A stretch of DNA of 64,000 nt, taken from the NCBI RefSeq assembly GCF_013839515.1, contig NZ_JACDNQ010000012.1, forward strand, positions 15,310-79,309, in the 5' to 3' direction. Below, piece after piece: positions 52,388-61,603 of this stretch. The position numbers were made by a program, and so were the translations under genes. Source of the stretch: Natronomonas salinimetallica (GTDB lineage Archaea > Halobacteriota > Halobacteria > Halobacteriales > Haloarculaceae). Every line of letters starts with the position of its first letter. Within the stretch, counting starts at the first letter, position 1. The notes beneath the pieces were generated by a model that saw only the letters and a program-made list of their open reading frames with translations, was not told the DNA's origin and did not search any database.

Positions 52388-54280
52388 TCATTCCGCGAAG
52401 TGCCACCCCGGAGCGTTCCAGCCGTTGGCGAAGTCCTCGATCGGCCCGCGGAGATCGGGGTTGTATCCCGTCAGACTGTCCCCGAACGCGAGCATGACGT
52501 AGGGCTGTTCGCGAGCGAGTTCGACGAAGACGTCGGCGAAGGCGGCGGCCAGTTCCTCCTCGGTGGCGGCCGTCCGCGCCCGCTCGAAGAGCCCCCCGGC
52601 GTCGAACTCCGGATAGTAGCCGACCGGGTTGTACCTCGCGTTCGCGCCGTCGAAGAAGGCCGCGTTGGTGAGGGGGTTGCGCGGATACGTGTTCAGCCCG
52701 AACACGAGCGACATATCCCACTCCTCGTTCGACGTCACCGATCGGGGGCCGGGGTTGTTCGGCGTCGGCGCGTCCCAGCGTACGCTCTCGCCGGCGACGG
52801 TGTCCGTCCCGCCCTCGGGTGTCGCCGTCCAGAACTCGTTGTTGAACCGGACGCCGTCGATCGCCTGGACGTCGAGTTCGATGCCGAGGTTGTCATCCAG
52901 TTCCTGGGCGGCGTACTCGGCGATGAGCTGTGCTGTCTCCTGGCCGGCGCTGTGGTAGACGTCGAGGGTGACCTGGTCGCCCTCGGGTGTCACCATGCGG
53001 TCGCCATCGAAGCCGTAGTCGAACGCCGACCGGTCGAAGGCCGTCGTCGCGAGCTCCCGGGCCGGGCCGGCACCGTAGCGGTCTCCGGTCCCGAAGAAGG
53101 GGACCTCGTCGTCACCGGGGTACCACCGGGACCACGCCGGCTGCCAGGTGTGGTGTGGCTCGGCGAGCCCGCGGTAGACCCCCTCGATGAGGTCGTCCGT
53201 GCCGATCGCGGTCGCGATCGCCTGGCGGAACGCGACGTACCGAAAGAGGTTGCCGGGACCGGCGTTCCAGCCGTTGTCCCGCATGTTGACGGAGAGGATA
53301 CGGTTGAACGGCTGTGGGATCTGCAGCATGCTGACGTCCGGGTCGTTGTCGAACTCCTCGAAGCGCTCGGGCGGGACGCTGGCCGAGTCCGCCTCGCCGG
53401 TCTCGAGCGCGCCAAGCCGGGAGGCCTGTTCTTCGACGACGCTGATCGAGGCCCCCTCGAAGTACGGCGCGTTCGAAAAGAGGTCCGACCAGTTGTCGGC
53501 GTCCTGGATGTAGTACTCGTCGTTTCGGGTGTAGGTGGTGCCGGCACCGCGGTCCCACTCATCGAGGACGAACGCCCCGAGATTACCGCTAAACCGCAGT
53601 TCGAGCAGCTCCTCGTCCTGTCGGAGTCCCTCGACGTTCTCGTCGTCGACGTACGGTTCGAGCACCCCCTTCGGGATCGGGTACTCGAGCGGGTCGAACG
53701 ACTCCGGCCAGAGCAGTTGCGGTTCGGGTAACTCGGCCTGGAACTGGCGTTTGCCGGTCCGTTCGACGTTGACGCCGGTCCAGTCGGTCGCGTTCGCCGT
53801 CAGCGCCCAGTCGCTTTGGTGGAGCTCTTCGATCTGATAGACGAACGATTCGGCGTCGACCGCGCCGTAGGGGTCGCTGAACGTCAGCCCCTCACGGACG
53901 TCGAATACCCATACTTCGCCGTCGTCCGTCGACATGTCGTATAAAAGCGGGACGTATTCGTCGTCGGCGTCGAAGGTGTACCCCTGATCGAGCGCTCGTC
54001 CGATAGCGGTTCCGGCCCCCGACTCCGTGTTGTACAGCGGGTTCAACGTGGTAAACGACGCCGACGTGACCGTATCGTAGGTCCCAGAAACCGTCGGTCG
54101 TTCCTCGATGCCATCGAGGCCACGAACACCACCACCGTTATCCGGAGTCTCGGGCGAACCGCCGTCGTCACCCGAACAGCCGGCGAGTCCGGCCGCGCCG
54201 ACGGCACCGAGCATCGACAGCCACTGTCGACGGTCGACCCGCGTGCCCGCGCCGTATCCGATTTTGCTCCGTCGTCGCAT
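52388..54280 (-). CDS. ABC importer substrate-binding lipoprotein (SBP_bac_5)
   Basis: 630 residues from the ATG at 54280, Tat lipoprotein (RRQWLSMLGAVGAAGLAGC). The mature protein is of the cluster C (family 5) type that binds peptides, nickel or nickel chelates (for example LNPLYNTESGAGTAIGRALDQGYTF near the start). It leads the five-gene operon. Divergent NikR makes a nickel-related substrate plausible, but peptides cannot be excluded. Confidence 0.93.
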   Translation of the reverse strand: MRRRSKIGYGAGTRVDRRQWLSMLGAVGAAGLAGCSGDDGGSPETPDNGGGVRGLDGIEERPTVSGTYDTVTSASFTTLNPLYNTESGAGTAIGRALDQGYTFDADDEYVPLLYDMSTDDGEVWVFDVREGLTFSDPYGAVDAESFVYQIEELHQSDWALTANATDWTGVNVERTGKRQFQAELPEPQLLWPESFDPLEYPIPKGVLEPYVDDENVEGLRQDEELLELRFSGNLGAFVLDEWDRGAGTTYTRNDEYYIQDADNWSDLFSNAPYFEGASISVVEEQASRLGALETGEADSASVPPERFEEFDNDPDVSMLQIPQPFNRILSVNMRDNGWNAGPGNLFRYVAFRQAIATAIGTDDLIEGVYRGLAEPHHTWQPAWSRWYPGDDEVPFFGTGDRYGAGPARELATTAFDRSAFDYGFDGDRMVTPEGDQVTLDVYHSAGQETAQLIAEYAAQELDDNLGIELDVQAIDGVRFNNEFWTATPEGGTDTVAGESVRWDAPTPNNPGPRSVTSNEEWDMSLVFGLNTYPRNPLTNAAFFDGANARYNPVGYYPEFDAGGLFERARTAATEEELAAAFADVFVELAREQPYVMLAFGDSLTGYNPDLRGPIEDFANGWNAPGWHFAE

Positions 54281-54394
54281 CTGCCACGGTATAACACACT
54301 GCCGAAGTAAACCGTTGTGGTACGACACGCCCGGGCGGGAACTCCGTCGATCGAGACGTGGCGACGAGGGACAATCCGGTCGGGGCGTGGGCGG

Positions 54395-54482
54395 TCGGGC
54401 GATCGGATCGGGATGTGGGCAGTCGGATCGGGATGTGGAGGACCGGGTCGGGATGTAGGCGATCGGATCGGGATGTGGACGG
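54395..54482. repeat. About 20-22 bp tandem repeat (GATCGGATCGGGATGTGG)
   Basis: Four imperfect copies between the binding protein and nikR, inside their divergent promoter region. Confidence 0.88.
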
Positions 54483-54558
54483 CCAGGGCGACGACGGCGT
54501 CCCCGGACGGCCGAAACGATGCACAATCCTTAATATAATATCGGCGTTCAGTTAACAT

Positions 54559-54984
54559 ATGACCGTCGTCAGCGTGTCAATGCCCGACTCGCTTTTGGAT
54601 CGTCTCGACGAGTTCGCCGACGAGCACGGCTACACGGGCCGCAGTGAGGTCGTTCGGGAGGCCTCCCGGAACCTGCTCGGTGAGTTCGAGGACAAGAAAC
54701 TCGAGGGACGTGACCTGATGAGCGTCGTCACTGTCGTCTTCGATCACGAGACGTCGAGCGCCGAAGAGCGGATGATGGGGATCCGCCACGACCACGAGCA
54801 CCTCGTCGTCTCGAACGTCCACAACCACGTCGGCGACCACTACTGCATGGAACTGTTTATCCTCGAGGGGACACTCGAAGAGATCTCGACGTTCGTCGGC
54901 AAGGTACGTGCGACGAGCGATATTCTCTCGGTCGATTACTCGGTCGTTCCCCTCGACGATTTCGGCGCGTCGCTCGCGGAGTGA
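54559..54984 (+). CDS. nikR: Nickel-responsive regulator NikR
   Basis: 141 residues. An N-terminal ribbon-helix-helix ([20 protein letters not shown]) and a C-terminal ACT domain with Ni ligands His77, His88, His90 and Cys96 (matching His76, His87, His89 and Cys95 of E. coli NikR). With nickel it represses uptake genes; the divergent five-gene importer is its natural target. TATA-like TAATATAATA lies about 25 bp before the ATG. Confidence 0.95.
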   Translation: MTVVSVSMPDSLLDRLDEFADEHGYTGRSEVVREASRNLLGEFEDKKLEGRDLMSVVTVVFDHETSSAEERMMGIRHDHEHLVVSNVHNHVGDHYCMELFILEGTLEEISTFVGKVRATSDILSVDYSVVPLDDFGASLAE

Positions 54985-55031
54985 TACTGCCGGCGAGCCG
55001 TTCGTGACGCGCGTCACCGGCGCGTGCACCG

Positions 55032-55172
55032 TTAGCGGAGGTCGGGGACGAACGGCGCGTCTACCGCGTCGGCGCTAAAGCGGGTCGTCCGCCCCCCGTC
55101 GGGGCGGGGCGAAGGGGTGGGATCGGCCGATCGGGGCATCGTCGGAACCATCGGTTCGATTTCGTCGCGCAT
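55032..55172 (-). CDS. Possible 46-residue small protein
   Basis: Short frame starting MRDEIEPMVPTMPRSADPTP and ending FVPDLR, Pro-rich. Upstream is a TATA-like TTTAAGAC at about 35 bp. Nothing else in the 54985-55357 gap looks coding. No family recognised; could be chance. Confidence 0.25.
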   Translation of the reverse strand: MRDEIEPMVPTMPRSADPTPSPRPDGGRTTRFSADAVDAPFVPDLR

Positions 55173-55357
55173 CGTCTACTCCATACCACTGGCCGTGGGG
55201 TCTTAAACATAATGATCTTTCATCATGTTTCGACGGTCCCTACCGAGGGCGGTGGATCCGGATCGCCCTCCTCGAACCGTTCGGCCGCCGTGACCCCTCG
55301 CCGTCGCCGGCTCCGCCCTCCGACAGGGCCTTACTGACGGCACTCGAACCGACACGC

Positions 55358-56023
55358 ATGACAGACCGCGAGACGCCGGGGCGGGGACGGATCCCCGAGG
55401 CACGCGAGATCGAGCCGGCCGCACCGGAGGCGTTCGGACTCACGCAGGTGTGGTGGGGCGACGGTAAGGGCAAGACGACCGCGACACTGGGGATGGCCTT
55501 CCGGGCGGCGGGCCACGGCTACCGCGTCCACGTCCTGCAGTTCATGAAAGGCGGCGCGGACAGCGTCGAGGACGTCCGCGGCGAGTACAACGCCATCGCG
55601 GCGATGCCAGGGGTTAGCTACGAGAACCTGGGACACTACGGCTGGCACGCGATGAACGACGGGACCGACGAACGCGACCACGAGGCCGAGGCACGGGCGG
55701 GCTTCGAGCGGGCGAACGAACTCGTCGAGGCGGCCGGCACAGCCGACCTGTCCACGCCGTTCGATCCCGACGGCGACCCCGAGGCCGGCGTTCACATGCT
55801 CGTACTCGATGAGGTCCTCTATGCGGCCGACAGGGGGCTCATCGCCCCCGACACTGTCCTCGGGATGATCGAAAACAAGCCCGACGACCTCGAACTCGTT
55901 CTCTCGGGGAGCCACGCCCGCCCAGAGTACATCACCGAGGCCGCAGACCTCGTCACGAACGTCCGCAAGGAGAAACACCCGATCGACGCCGGCCAGCGTG
56001 CACGGAAGGGCACGGAGTACTGA
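55358..56023 (+). CDS. cobO: Cob(I)yrinic acid a,c-diamide adenosyltransferase
   Basis: 221 residues. P-loop GDGKGKTT (residues 34-41) and FMKGGADS, EVLYAADRGLI identify the CobA/CobO/BtuR family, which adenosylates corrinoid in cobalamin synthesis or salvage. Its stop codon is duplicated in a 22-bp repeat. Other cobalamin genes are not in the window. Confidence 0.95.
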   Translation: MTDRETPGRGRIPEAREIEPAAPEAFGLTQVWWGDGKGKTTATLGMAFRAAGHGYRVHVLQFMKGGADSVEDVRGEYNAIAAMPGVSYENLGHYGWHAMNDGTDERDHEAEARAGFERANELVEAAGTADLSTPFDPDGDPEAGVHMLVLDEVLYAADRGLIAPDTVLGMIENKPDDLELVLSGSHARPEYITEAADLVTNVRKEKHPIDAGQRARKGTEY

Positions 56024-56078
56024 TACCGATACGGGGAGTACTGATACCGATACCCATACATGGAGTACCGATACTCAC
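56013..56078. repeat. Tandem duplication spanning the cobO stop codon
   Basis: GGAGTACTGATACCGATAC occurs twice (22 bp apart) and a diverged third time (GGAGTACCGATAC). The first contains the TGA of cobO. Confidence 0.88.
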
Positions 56079-56126
56079 GCGGTCTCCACAGCAACCCCTA
56101 TACCGCCGACGCCCTCACGCGTGGAC

Positions 56127-56357
56127 ATGGGAAACGACGAGATTGATCTCGGCGGTGCCTTCCCCGACGGATTCGTCGTGCCGATCACCGGCCTCCTGGC
56201 GTTTCTGTTCGCCGTTTTGGCCGGTGCGAGCGCGTATCCCGCCATCTCGGGCTCGTGGGGTGTCGATGCGGTCGCCCTGCCGATCGTGTTCATCGCGGCG
56301 AGTCTGGTGTGTCTGCGCCTGCGCTCGAAGTACCGCGGTGGGCGGGACGGCGAGTGA
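56127..56357 (+). CDS. Small two-helix membrane protein
   Basis: 76 residues from the ATG at 56127. Two hydrophobic segments (about 17-37 and 50-66), acidic N-terminus and R-S-K-Y-R-G-G-R tail. No family recognised. Downstream of cobO by about 100 bp. Confidence 0.6.
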   Translation: MGNDEIDLGGAFPDGFVVPITGLLAFLFAVLAGASAYPAISGSWGVDAVALPIVFIAASLVCLRLRSKYRGGRDGE

Positions 56358-56478
56358 TACCGACGGCTACACGTACGTGAGGGGAGCCGACCCACGGGCG
56401 GCGACCGTGTCCGCGGGCCGAGCGCCGCCAGTACGAGGCGGAACCGAACGGGACGGAGAGAACGCGTCGGGTACGCCC

Positions 56479-56700
56479 CTACTGGGTCTGTTTGGCCAAC
56501 TCGAGCGACCAAAAGAACCCGAAGTACGCCGGGACGCCCGCGAGCATGAACATATAAAACGCCCACGTGGGCGCGCTCGTGAAGACGAAATCGAAGAGTA
56601 GCGATACGAACCCGACCCAGACGACGGCGAAGACCAGGTCGTACACCATCCCGGATCGGTGCTCCGCGAGGTGTTCTTCGAGTCGGTCGGCGAGGCTCAC
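56479..56700 (-). CDS. Small two-helix membrane protein
   Basis: 73 residues. MSLADRLEEHLAEHRSGMVYDLVFAVVWVGFVSLLFDFVF shows an amphipathic start and two helices (18-40 and 44-66). Widespread in haloarchaea as hypothetical proteins; no function known. Convergent with the 56127 gene. Confidence 0.7.
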   Translation of the reverse strand: MSLADRLEEHLAEHRSGMVYDLVFAVVWVGFVSLLFDFVFTSAPTWAFYMFMLAGVPAYFGFFWSLELAKQTQ

Positions 56701-56877
56701 GGACGGATCACACCGGGTCGGGGCTGTGTTGAATCGATCATGTCGAACGGACGTGTCGCCGCCGGGTTAGCTGCTGTGGTCGAGGGTGTCTCGTTCTCGT
56801 ACTGCCGGCCGTCCGTCGCGACCGCCTGTCGCACTCCGAGGTCGCGACTCGCTCGCACCGGGGACAGCCAGCAGTAT

Positions 56878-57342
56878 CTACTCCTCGTCGCTTTGGTAGT
56901 CGACGACCAACACCGGCGTGTGTGTCGAGCGGAGCGTCCGCTCCGTGACGCTGCCCAGAAGCGCCCGACGGACGCCCGACCGGCCGTGGCTTCCCATCAC
57001 GATGAGATCGATGTCGTTGTCCTCGGCGTAGTTCGCGATCATCTTGTGCGGCTGGCCGCCGGCGTGGTGTTCGATTACCTCCACGCCGTGCTCCTCCGCT
57101 AGCTCGTGGACGACGTCGGTCGCGGCGTTCGCCTCGTCTTTGAGTTCGGTCATCTCGTCGAAGTGGCCCTGCTGGAGCCGGTCGACCTGTTCGGTACCGA
57201 GCCCGTAGGCGACCGCATCGGTGTCGACCACGTACAGCGCGTGGAGTTCGGCGTCGTACTTCGCGGCGAGGTCGATCGCCTGTTCGATCGCCACTTCGGC
57301 GACGTCGCTTCCGTCAGTCGGGATGAGTATTCGTTCGTACAT
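56878..57342 (-). CDS. Universal stress protein (UspA family)
   Basis: 154 residues from the ATG at 57342. Begins MYERILIPTDGSDVAEVAIEQA and has the ATP-binding G-x2-G-x9-G-S/T (MGSHGRSGVRRALLGSVTE). Follows the SSS symporter within 1 bp on the same strand; Usp genes often accompany transporters in haloarchaea. Likely a regulatory partner of the symporter. Confidence 0.94.
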   Translation of the reverse strand: MYERILIPTDGSDVAEVAIEQAIDLAAKYDAELHALYVVDTDAVAYGLGTEQVDRLQQGHFDEMTELKDEANAATDVVHELAEEHGVEVIEHHAGGQPHKMIANYAEDNDIDLIVMGSHGRSGVRRALLGSVTERTLRSTHTPVLVVDYQSDEE

Positions 57343-57343
57343 A

Positions 57344-59056
57344 TCAGTCGTCGTCCGAGGTAACGCGGTCTTCTCTCTTTTGTGCAACGATCTCTGCGGC
57401 CGTCACGTCGCGATCCATCGGATCGGGGCTGTGACACTGCCGGACCAGCATCTTCGTCTCCTCTGGCGGCTCGTCGGTGAGAAGCGAAACGACGATGGTG
57501 ACCGCGAAGACGATGGGCACGCCGATGAGCCCGGAACCGATCGCGGGCATCCACGTCGCGATTGCGTCGATTCCCCAGCCGGCCCCGTCGTTGATCAGTC
57601 CGAAGTTGCCCTCGTTGAACATCGGGATGAACCACACGATCAGGCCGACGACCATGCCCGAGAGCGCGCCCTGACGGTTCGTGTTCTCCCACCACAGCCC
57701 GAGGAAGAACATCGGGAACAGCACGATCGCCGCCAGCGAGAACGCAAAGGAGACGAGCGCCGCGACCGGCTGTTGGGGGTCGAGCGCGAAGACGATCGAC
57801 AGCGCGCCGATCGCGATGATGCTCAGGCGACCGACGAGGACCTGCTGGCGCTGGGTCGCGTCCTCGTTGATGATGGTCGCGTAGATGTCGTGAGAGATCG
57901 CCGACGAGGCGGCGATGAACAGCCCGGCCGTCGTCGCGACCGCGGCGGCGATGCCGCCGGCGGCGACGATGCCGACGAGCCACGACGGCAGCCCCGCGAG
58001 CTGTGCGGCGAGGACGACGATGACGTCGCCCGCGGCGCTACTCATTCCGGGGTCGCCGTACACCGCACCGATCTCGCTGCCGTACAGCGCCGTCCCGAAG
58101 GCGGCGAAGGCCGGGGCCGAGAGGTACAGAAGGCAGATGAAAAACAGCCCCCAGACGGTCGACCAGCGGGCGACCCGCTCGTTCTCGACGGTGTAGAACC
58201 GAACGAGGACGTGCGGGAGCCCGCAGGTCCCGAAGATGAGGCTGAAACACGTCGCGATCCACAGATAGTAGCTCCCGCCGGCGAAGGGGGCGGAGAACTC
58301 GGCGCTGAGTTCGCTTATCAACATGCCGTACTCCAACTGCGGCAGCACCGTCGAGAAGCCGGCGGTCCAGCCGGTCACGAGCAGCCCGACGAGGAACGCG
58401 CCGATGAGGATCACGTACTGCAACACCATGTTCTTGGTCGCGCCGAGCATCCCCGACAAGGAGAGATACGCGATAGTGATCACCATGAAGACGATCATCA
58501 TCGCTTGATAGCCGGTGAGGCCGGGAATACCGGGATCGCCGAGGATGTAGAGCCCGACGAGACCCATCCCACGGGCCTGCCCGAGCGCGTAGACGAAGCC
58601 GATGAGGAACGTCGTGACCGCCGCGATCGCGCGGGCGGTGTCGGAGTTGAACCGGTCGCCGACGAAGTCGGGTGCGGTGTACTTCCCGAAGCGCCGCATC
58701 TGTGCGGCGAGGAAGATGAGCAAAATGAAGTAGCCCGTCGTCCAGCCGACGACGAAGGCTAGCCCGTAGACGCCCGACAGCGCGATCAACGCGGCCATCC
58801 CGAGATACGACGCCGCCGACATCCAGTTGGCACCGATCGCCATCCCGTTTTCGACGTTCCCGATCGAGCGACCCGCGACCCACATGTCGTCGGAGTCGGC
58901 CACCTTGTACAGGAACCCGGCCGCGAGGAACGTCACCATCATCCCGATGACGAGTATCGCGGGCAGGAGCTTGAACGAGACGTTGAGCCCCTCCGGCAGG
59001 AGCTCCGATTGTAGCGGCAACGCCATCGCGTCCGCTGTGAGCGTGGCCCCGTTCAT
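57344..59056 (-). CDS. Sodium:solute symporter (SSS family)
   Basis: 570 residues, about 13 helices. Typical SSS stretches are MAIGANWMSAASYLGMAALI, GCLPHVLVRFYT-like FGTCGLPHVLVRFYT and ATTAGLFIAASSAISHDIY. The DUF4212 small subunit directly upstream shows it belongs to the two-part symporters that take up acetate, lactate or similar acids with sodium. The acyl-CoA synthetase nearby could activate the imported acid. Confidence 0.92.
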   Translation of the reverse strand: MNGATLTADAMALPLQSELLPEGLNVSFKLLPAILVIGMMVTFLAAGFLYKVADSDDMWVAGRSIGNVENGMAIGANWMSAASYLGMAALIALSGVYGLAFVVGWTTGYFILLIFLAAQMRRFGKYTAPDFVGDRFNSDTARAIAAVTTFLIGFVYALGQARGMGLVGLYILGDPGIPGLTGYQAMMIVFMVITIAYLSLSGMLGATKNMVLQYVILIGAFLVGLLVTGWTAGFSTVLPQLEYGMLISELSAEFSAPFAGGSYYLWIATCFSLIFGTCGLPHVLVRFYTVENERVARWSTVWGLFFICLLYLSAPAFAAFGTALYGSEIGAVYGDPGMSSAAGDVIVVLAAQLAGLPSWLVGIVAAGGIAAAVATTAGLFIAASSAISHDIYATIINEDATQRQQVLVGRLSIIAIGALSIVFALDPQQPVAALVSFAFSLAAIVLFPMFFLGLWWENTNRQGALSGMVVGLIVWFIPMFNEGNFGLINDGAGWGIDAIATWMPAIGSGLIGVPIVFAVTIVVSLLTDEPPEETKMLVRQCHSPDPMDRDVTAAEIVAQKREDRVTSDDD

Positions 59057-59571
59057 TCGGAAACACCACCGTCAGCGGCGGTCACGTCCTCGGAGACGGT
59101 CTCCGCCGTCTCGGTTTCGGGGGCGCCCTGCTCGATGCCGTACTTCTCGTCGATCTGGTCGCGCTTTTTGCAGTACCAAAACGAGAGCAAAAGCGCCGAG
59201 GAGGGGGCGACGACGGCGAGCAAAAAGTAGTGCAGCGGGAACCCGATCATCGGCAGCTGCTGTGTCATCACGTCGGGAGCGAGCCGAGTCGCGGTGATCG
59301 GCCCGAACGTCGTGACGACCCAGATGGCGAACCCGGTCAGGATCACCCGCTGGTGGTCGCGCATGAAGGGGGTCGCTGGTTTCAGCAGGTTGATTTCGAC
59401 GTCCAAGTAATCGACCTGTCGTTCGCGCTCGATGTCGGACGTCCCGCCGTCCGTTCTGAGCGCGGTTCCATCTGGCGTGTCGGCGTCCGGGTCGGATCGA
59501 GCGGGTCCCGTCCCGTTGCGGTTCGTGTCACCGGAGTTGGCCTCCGATCGTGGTCTATCGGCACCTGTCAT
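59053..59571 (-). CDS. DUF4212 small symporter subunit
   Basis: 172 residues. Two helices (about 76-100 and 112-135) in the DUF4212 region, with YLDVEINLLKPATPFMRDHQ before the first and FPLHYFLLAVVAPSSALLLSFWYCKKRD over the second. An Asp/Thr-rich N-terminal 45 residues precede them. The stop overlaps the symporter start (ATGA), so both are translated together. Confidence 0.92.
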   Translation of the reverse strand: MTGADRPRSEANSGDTNRNGTGPARSDPDADTPDGTALRTDGGTSDIERERQVDYLDVEINLLKPATPFMRDHQRVILTGFAIWVVTTFGPITATRLAPDVMTQQLPMIGFPLHYFLLAVVAPSSALLLSFWYCKKRDQIDEKYGIEQGAPETETAETVSEDVTAADGGVSE

Positions 59572-59942
59572 CGTACCCTACTCGATAAGACGGTGGGTTA
59601 TAAATAGACATTTTAAATACTTAGGGATACGGCAGAACGCCCCCGAAACCGAGATTATTTCACGTAAAATAGGGTGGAACGATCAGACTCCGACGTCGAA
59701 AATCGCCGGCCGAGAGCCGTGTGAACGATAAGCATGTTCTACGGTAGCAGGCCTCCATTATCGTGCTACCTGTAACAGCGAGAGAGTCCCGCCCTCCCCG
59801 CGAGAAACGAGTGTTCCGACCACAAGTCCGAACCGAGGACCGAACAGGGGCATGGCAATACCGGACGTCTTGTTGCACCCGAAGATCCCCGACTTTCGAG
59901 GACGGGCGTGAATCGCGTACGCCCCGATGAGAAACCGCCGCG
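59572..59942. other. Intergenic region upstream of the symporter operon
   Basis: 371 bp. Holds TATA-like TTATAAATAG and TTTTAAATACTT for the DUF4212 gene near 59600-59620. A 7-bp stem GGTAGCA...TGCTACC (59742-59771) is present. No gene recognised. Confidence 0.5.
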
Positions 59943-61538
59943 TTACTGTTGGCCGACCATTCGAGTCTCGTCGTCCCAGTACTCCGAACGGAGTTCGTAT
60001 TTTTGTACCTTACCCGTCGCCGTCTCCGGGAAGTCCTCGACGAACTCGACGCTCGTCGGGGCTTTGTATCCCGCCAGGCGGTCCTTGACGAAGGAGATGA
60101 CCCCCTCTTCCGTGAGGTCCGCGTCCGGCTGTTCGACGACGAACGCCTTCGGTGTCTCGCCCCACTTCTCGCTCGGGACGGGGATGACGGCGGCCTTCAG
60201 GATGGCCTCGTGGTCGTAGAGGGCGTCCTCGACCTCGATCGAGGAGATGTTTTCGCCGCCGGAGATGATGATGTCCTTCTTGCGGTCTTGAATCGACACC
60301 ATGCCGTCCTCGTCGATGGTCGCGAGGTCGCCCGTGTGGAAATACCCCTCGATACGCTCGGAGAACGCCTCGCGGGTGATCTCGGGCTTGTTGAGGTAGC
60401 GGTCCATGACCTGGTTGCCCTGGACGACGATTTCACCGACGCTCATCCCGTCGGCGGGGACGTCGTCGCCGTTCTCGTCGACGACGCGGACGTCGGTACA
60501 GAGGGTTTCGCTGCCCTGCGTGATCTTCAGCTCCCGGCCGCGCTCGGCCAGCCGTCGGGGGGAGTTGCTCGTCGTGATGATCGGTGCCGTCTCCGTGAGG
60601 CCGTAAATGTGGATGATACGCCAGCCGAACTCGTCTTCGACCGTCTCTATCGTCGCCGTCGCCGGGGCGCTGCCGGCGGTCGCGATGCGGACGTCGCGGT
60701 CGCCGGTCGTCACCACGTCGTTGGTCTCGTAGTACTGGATGAGGGCGTTCAACACCGTCGGCGCGCCACACAGGAAGCTGACGTCGTACTCGCGGACGCG
60801 CTCGAAGGTGTCCTCGGCATCGAAAGTCCGCTGGCAGACGTGGGTCGCGCCGGTGCCGGTGATGGCGTACGTGTGGCCCCAGCCGTTGCAGTGGAACATC
60901 GGCAGCGTCCACAGGTAGGTGTCATCGTCGCGGATCTCCATGTGCTGGTTGAGCACGAGGGCGTGCCAGTGTTCGGTGCGGTGGGTACGGACGACGCCTT
61001 TCGGATCCCCGGTCGTCCCCGAGGTGTAGTTGATGCTCGCATCGTCGTCCTCCGAGATGTCGGGGCGCTCGGGGGCTTCACTCGGGGCCTCAGCCAAGAG
61101 CGTCTCGTAGTCCGCCCAGTCGCCGTCGATCCGGTCGCTCTCGTAGCCGATGAAGTGCTCCGCGGGAACCGACTCACGGATCGGGTCGACGTTTTCGGCG
61201 TACTCGTAGTCCGAAACGACGACGTCGGCGTCACAGTCGTCGAGGATGTACTCGAGTTCGCCCGACGTGAGCCGGTAGTTCATCGGGACGAACACGGCAC
61301 CGAGTGAGTTGGCCGCATAGAGCGTCTCGATGAAATAATGCGTGTTCGGCGCGAGGAGCGCGACCTTGTCGCCCTGTTCGATCCCGCGTTCGGCGAGGAC
61401 GTTCGCCAGTCGGTTTACGCGCTCGCCGAGCTCTGCGTACGTGTACTCGGTTCCGTCGTGAGCGACGACGCCGGTCACGTCTTCGTAGAGGTCGAGCGCC
61501 CGGTCGAGGAAATCGAGCGTTAACATTTCGCGCTTCAT
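59943..61538 (-). CDS. Acyl-CoA synthetase (AMP-forming)
   Basis: 531 residues from the ATG at 61538. P-loop-like INYTSGTTGDPKGVVRTH, HIYGLTETAP, YFHTGDLATID and the C-terminal lysine in ETATGKVQKYELR identify the AMP-dependent ligase family. Substrate is probably a medium or long fatty acid. Next to enoyl-CoA hydratase on the other strand across MITE copy D. Confidence 0.93.
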   Translation of the reverse strand: MKREMLTLDFLDRALDLYEDVTGVVAHDGTEYTYAELGERVNRLANVLAERGIEQGDKVALLAPNTHYFIETLYAANSLGAVFVPMNYRLTSGELEYILDDCDADVVVSDYEYAENVDPIRESVPAEHFIGYESDRIDGDWADYETLLAEAPSEAPERPDISEDDDASINYTSGTTGDPKGVVRTHRTEHWHALVLNQHMEIRDDDTYLWTLPMFHCNGWGHTYAITGTGATHVCQRTFDAEDTFERVREYDVSFLCGAPTVLNALIQYYETNDVVTTGDRDVRIATAGSAPATATIETVEDEFGWRIIHIYGLTETAPIITTSNSPRRLAERGRELKITQGSETLCTDVRVVDENGDDVPADGMSVGEIVVQGNQVMDRYLNKPEITREAFSERIEGYFHTGDLATIDEDGMVSIQDRKKDIIISGGENISSIEVEDALYDHEAILKAAVIPVPSEKWGETPKAFVVEQPDADLTEEGVISFVKDRLAGYKAPTSVEFVEDFPETATGKVQKYELRSEYWDDETRMVGQQ

Positions 61539-61603
61539 ATACGTTCCGACGATGCGTATCCATCGTACTTGAACGTTCACCATATTCTCAATAAATGGCC
61601 GAC

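Noticed and set aside
57221-58762. 513-residue plus-strand frame
   Set aside because: Antisense of the Usp and SSS symporter genes; highly charged and without domains.
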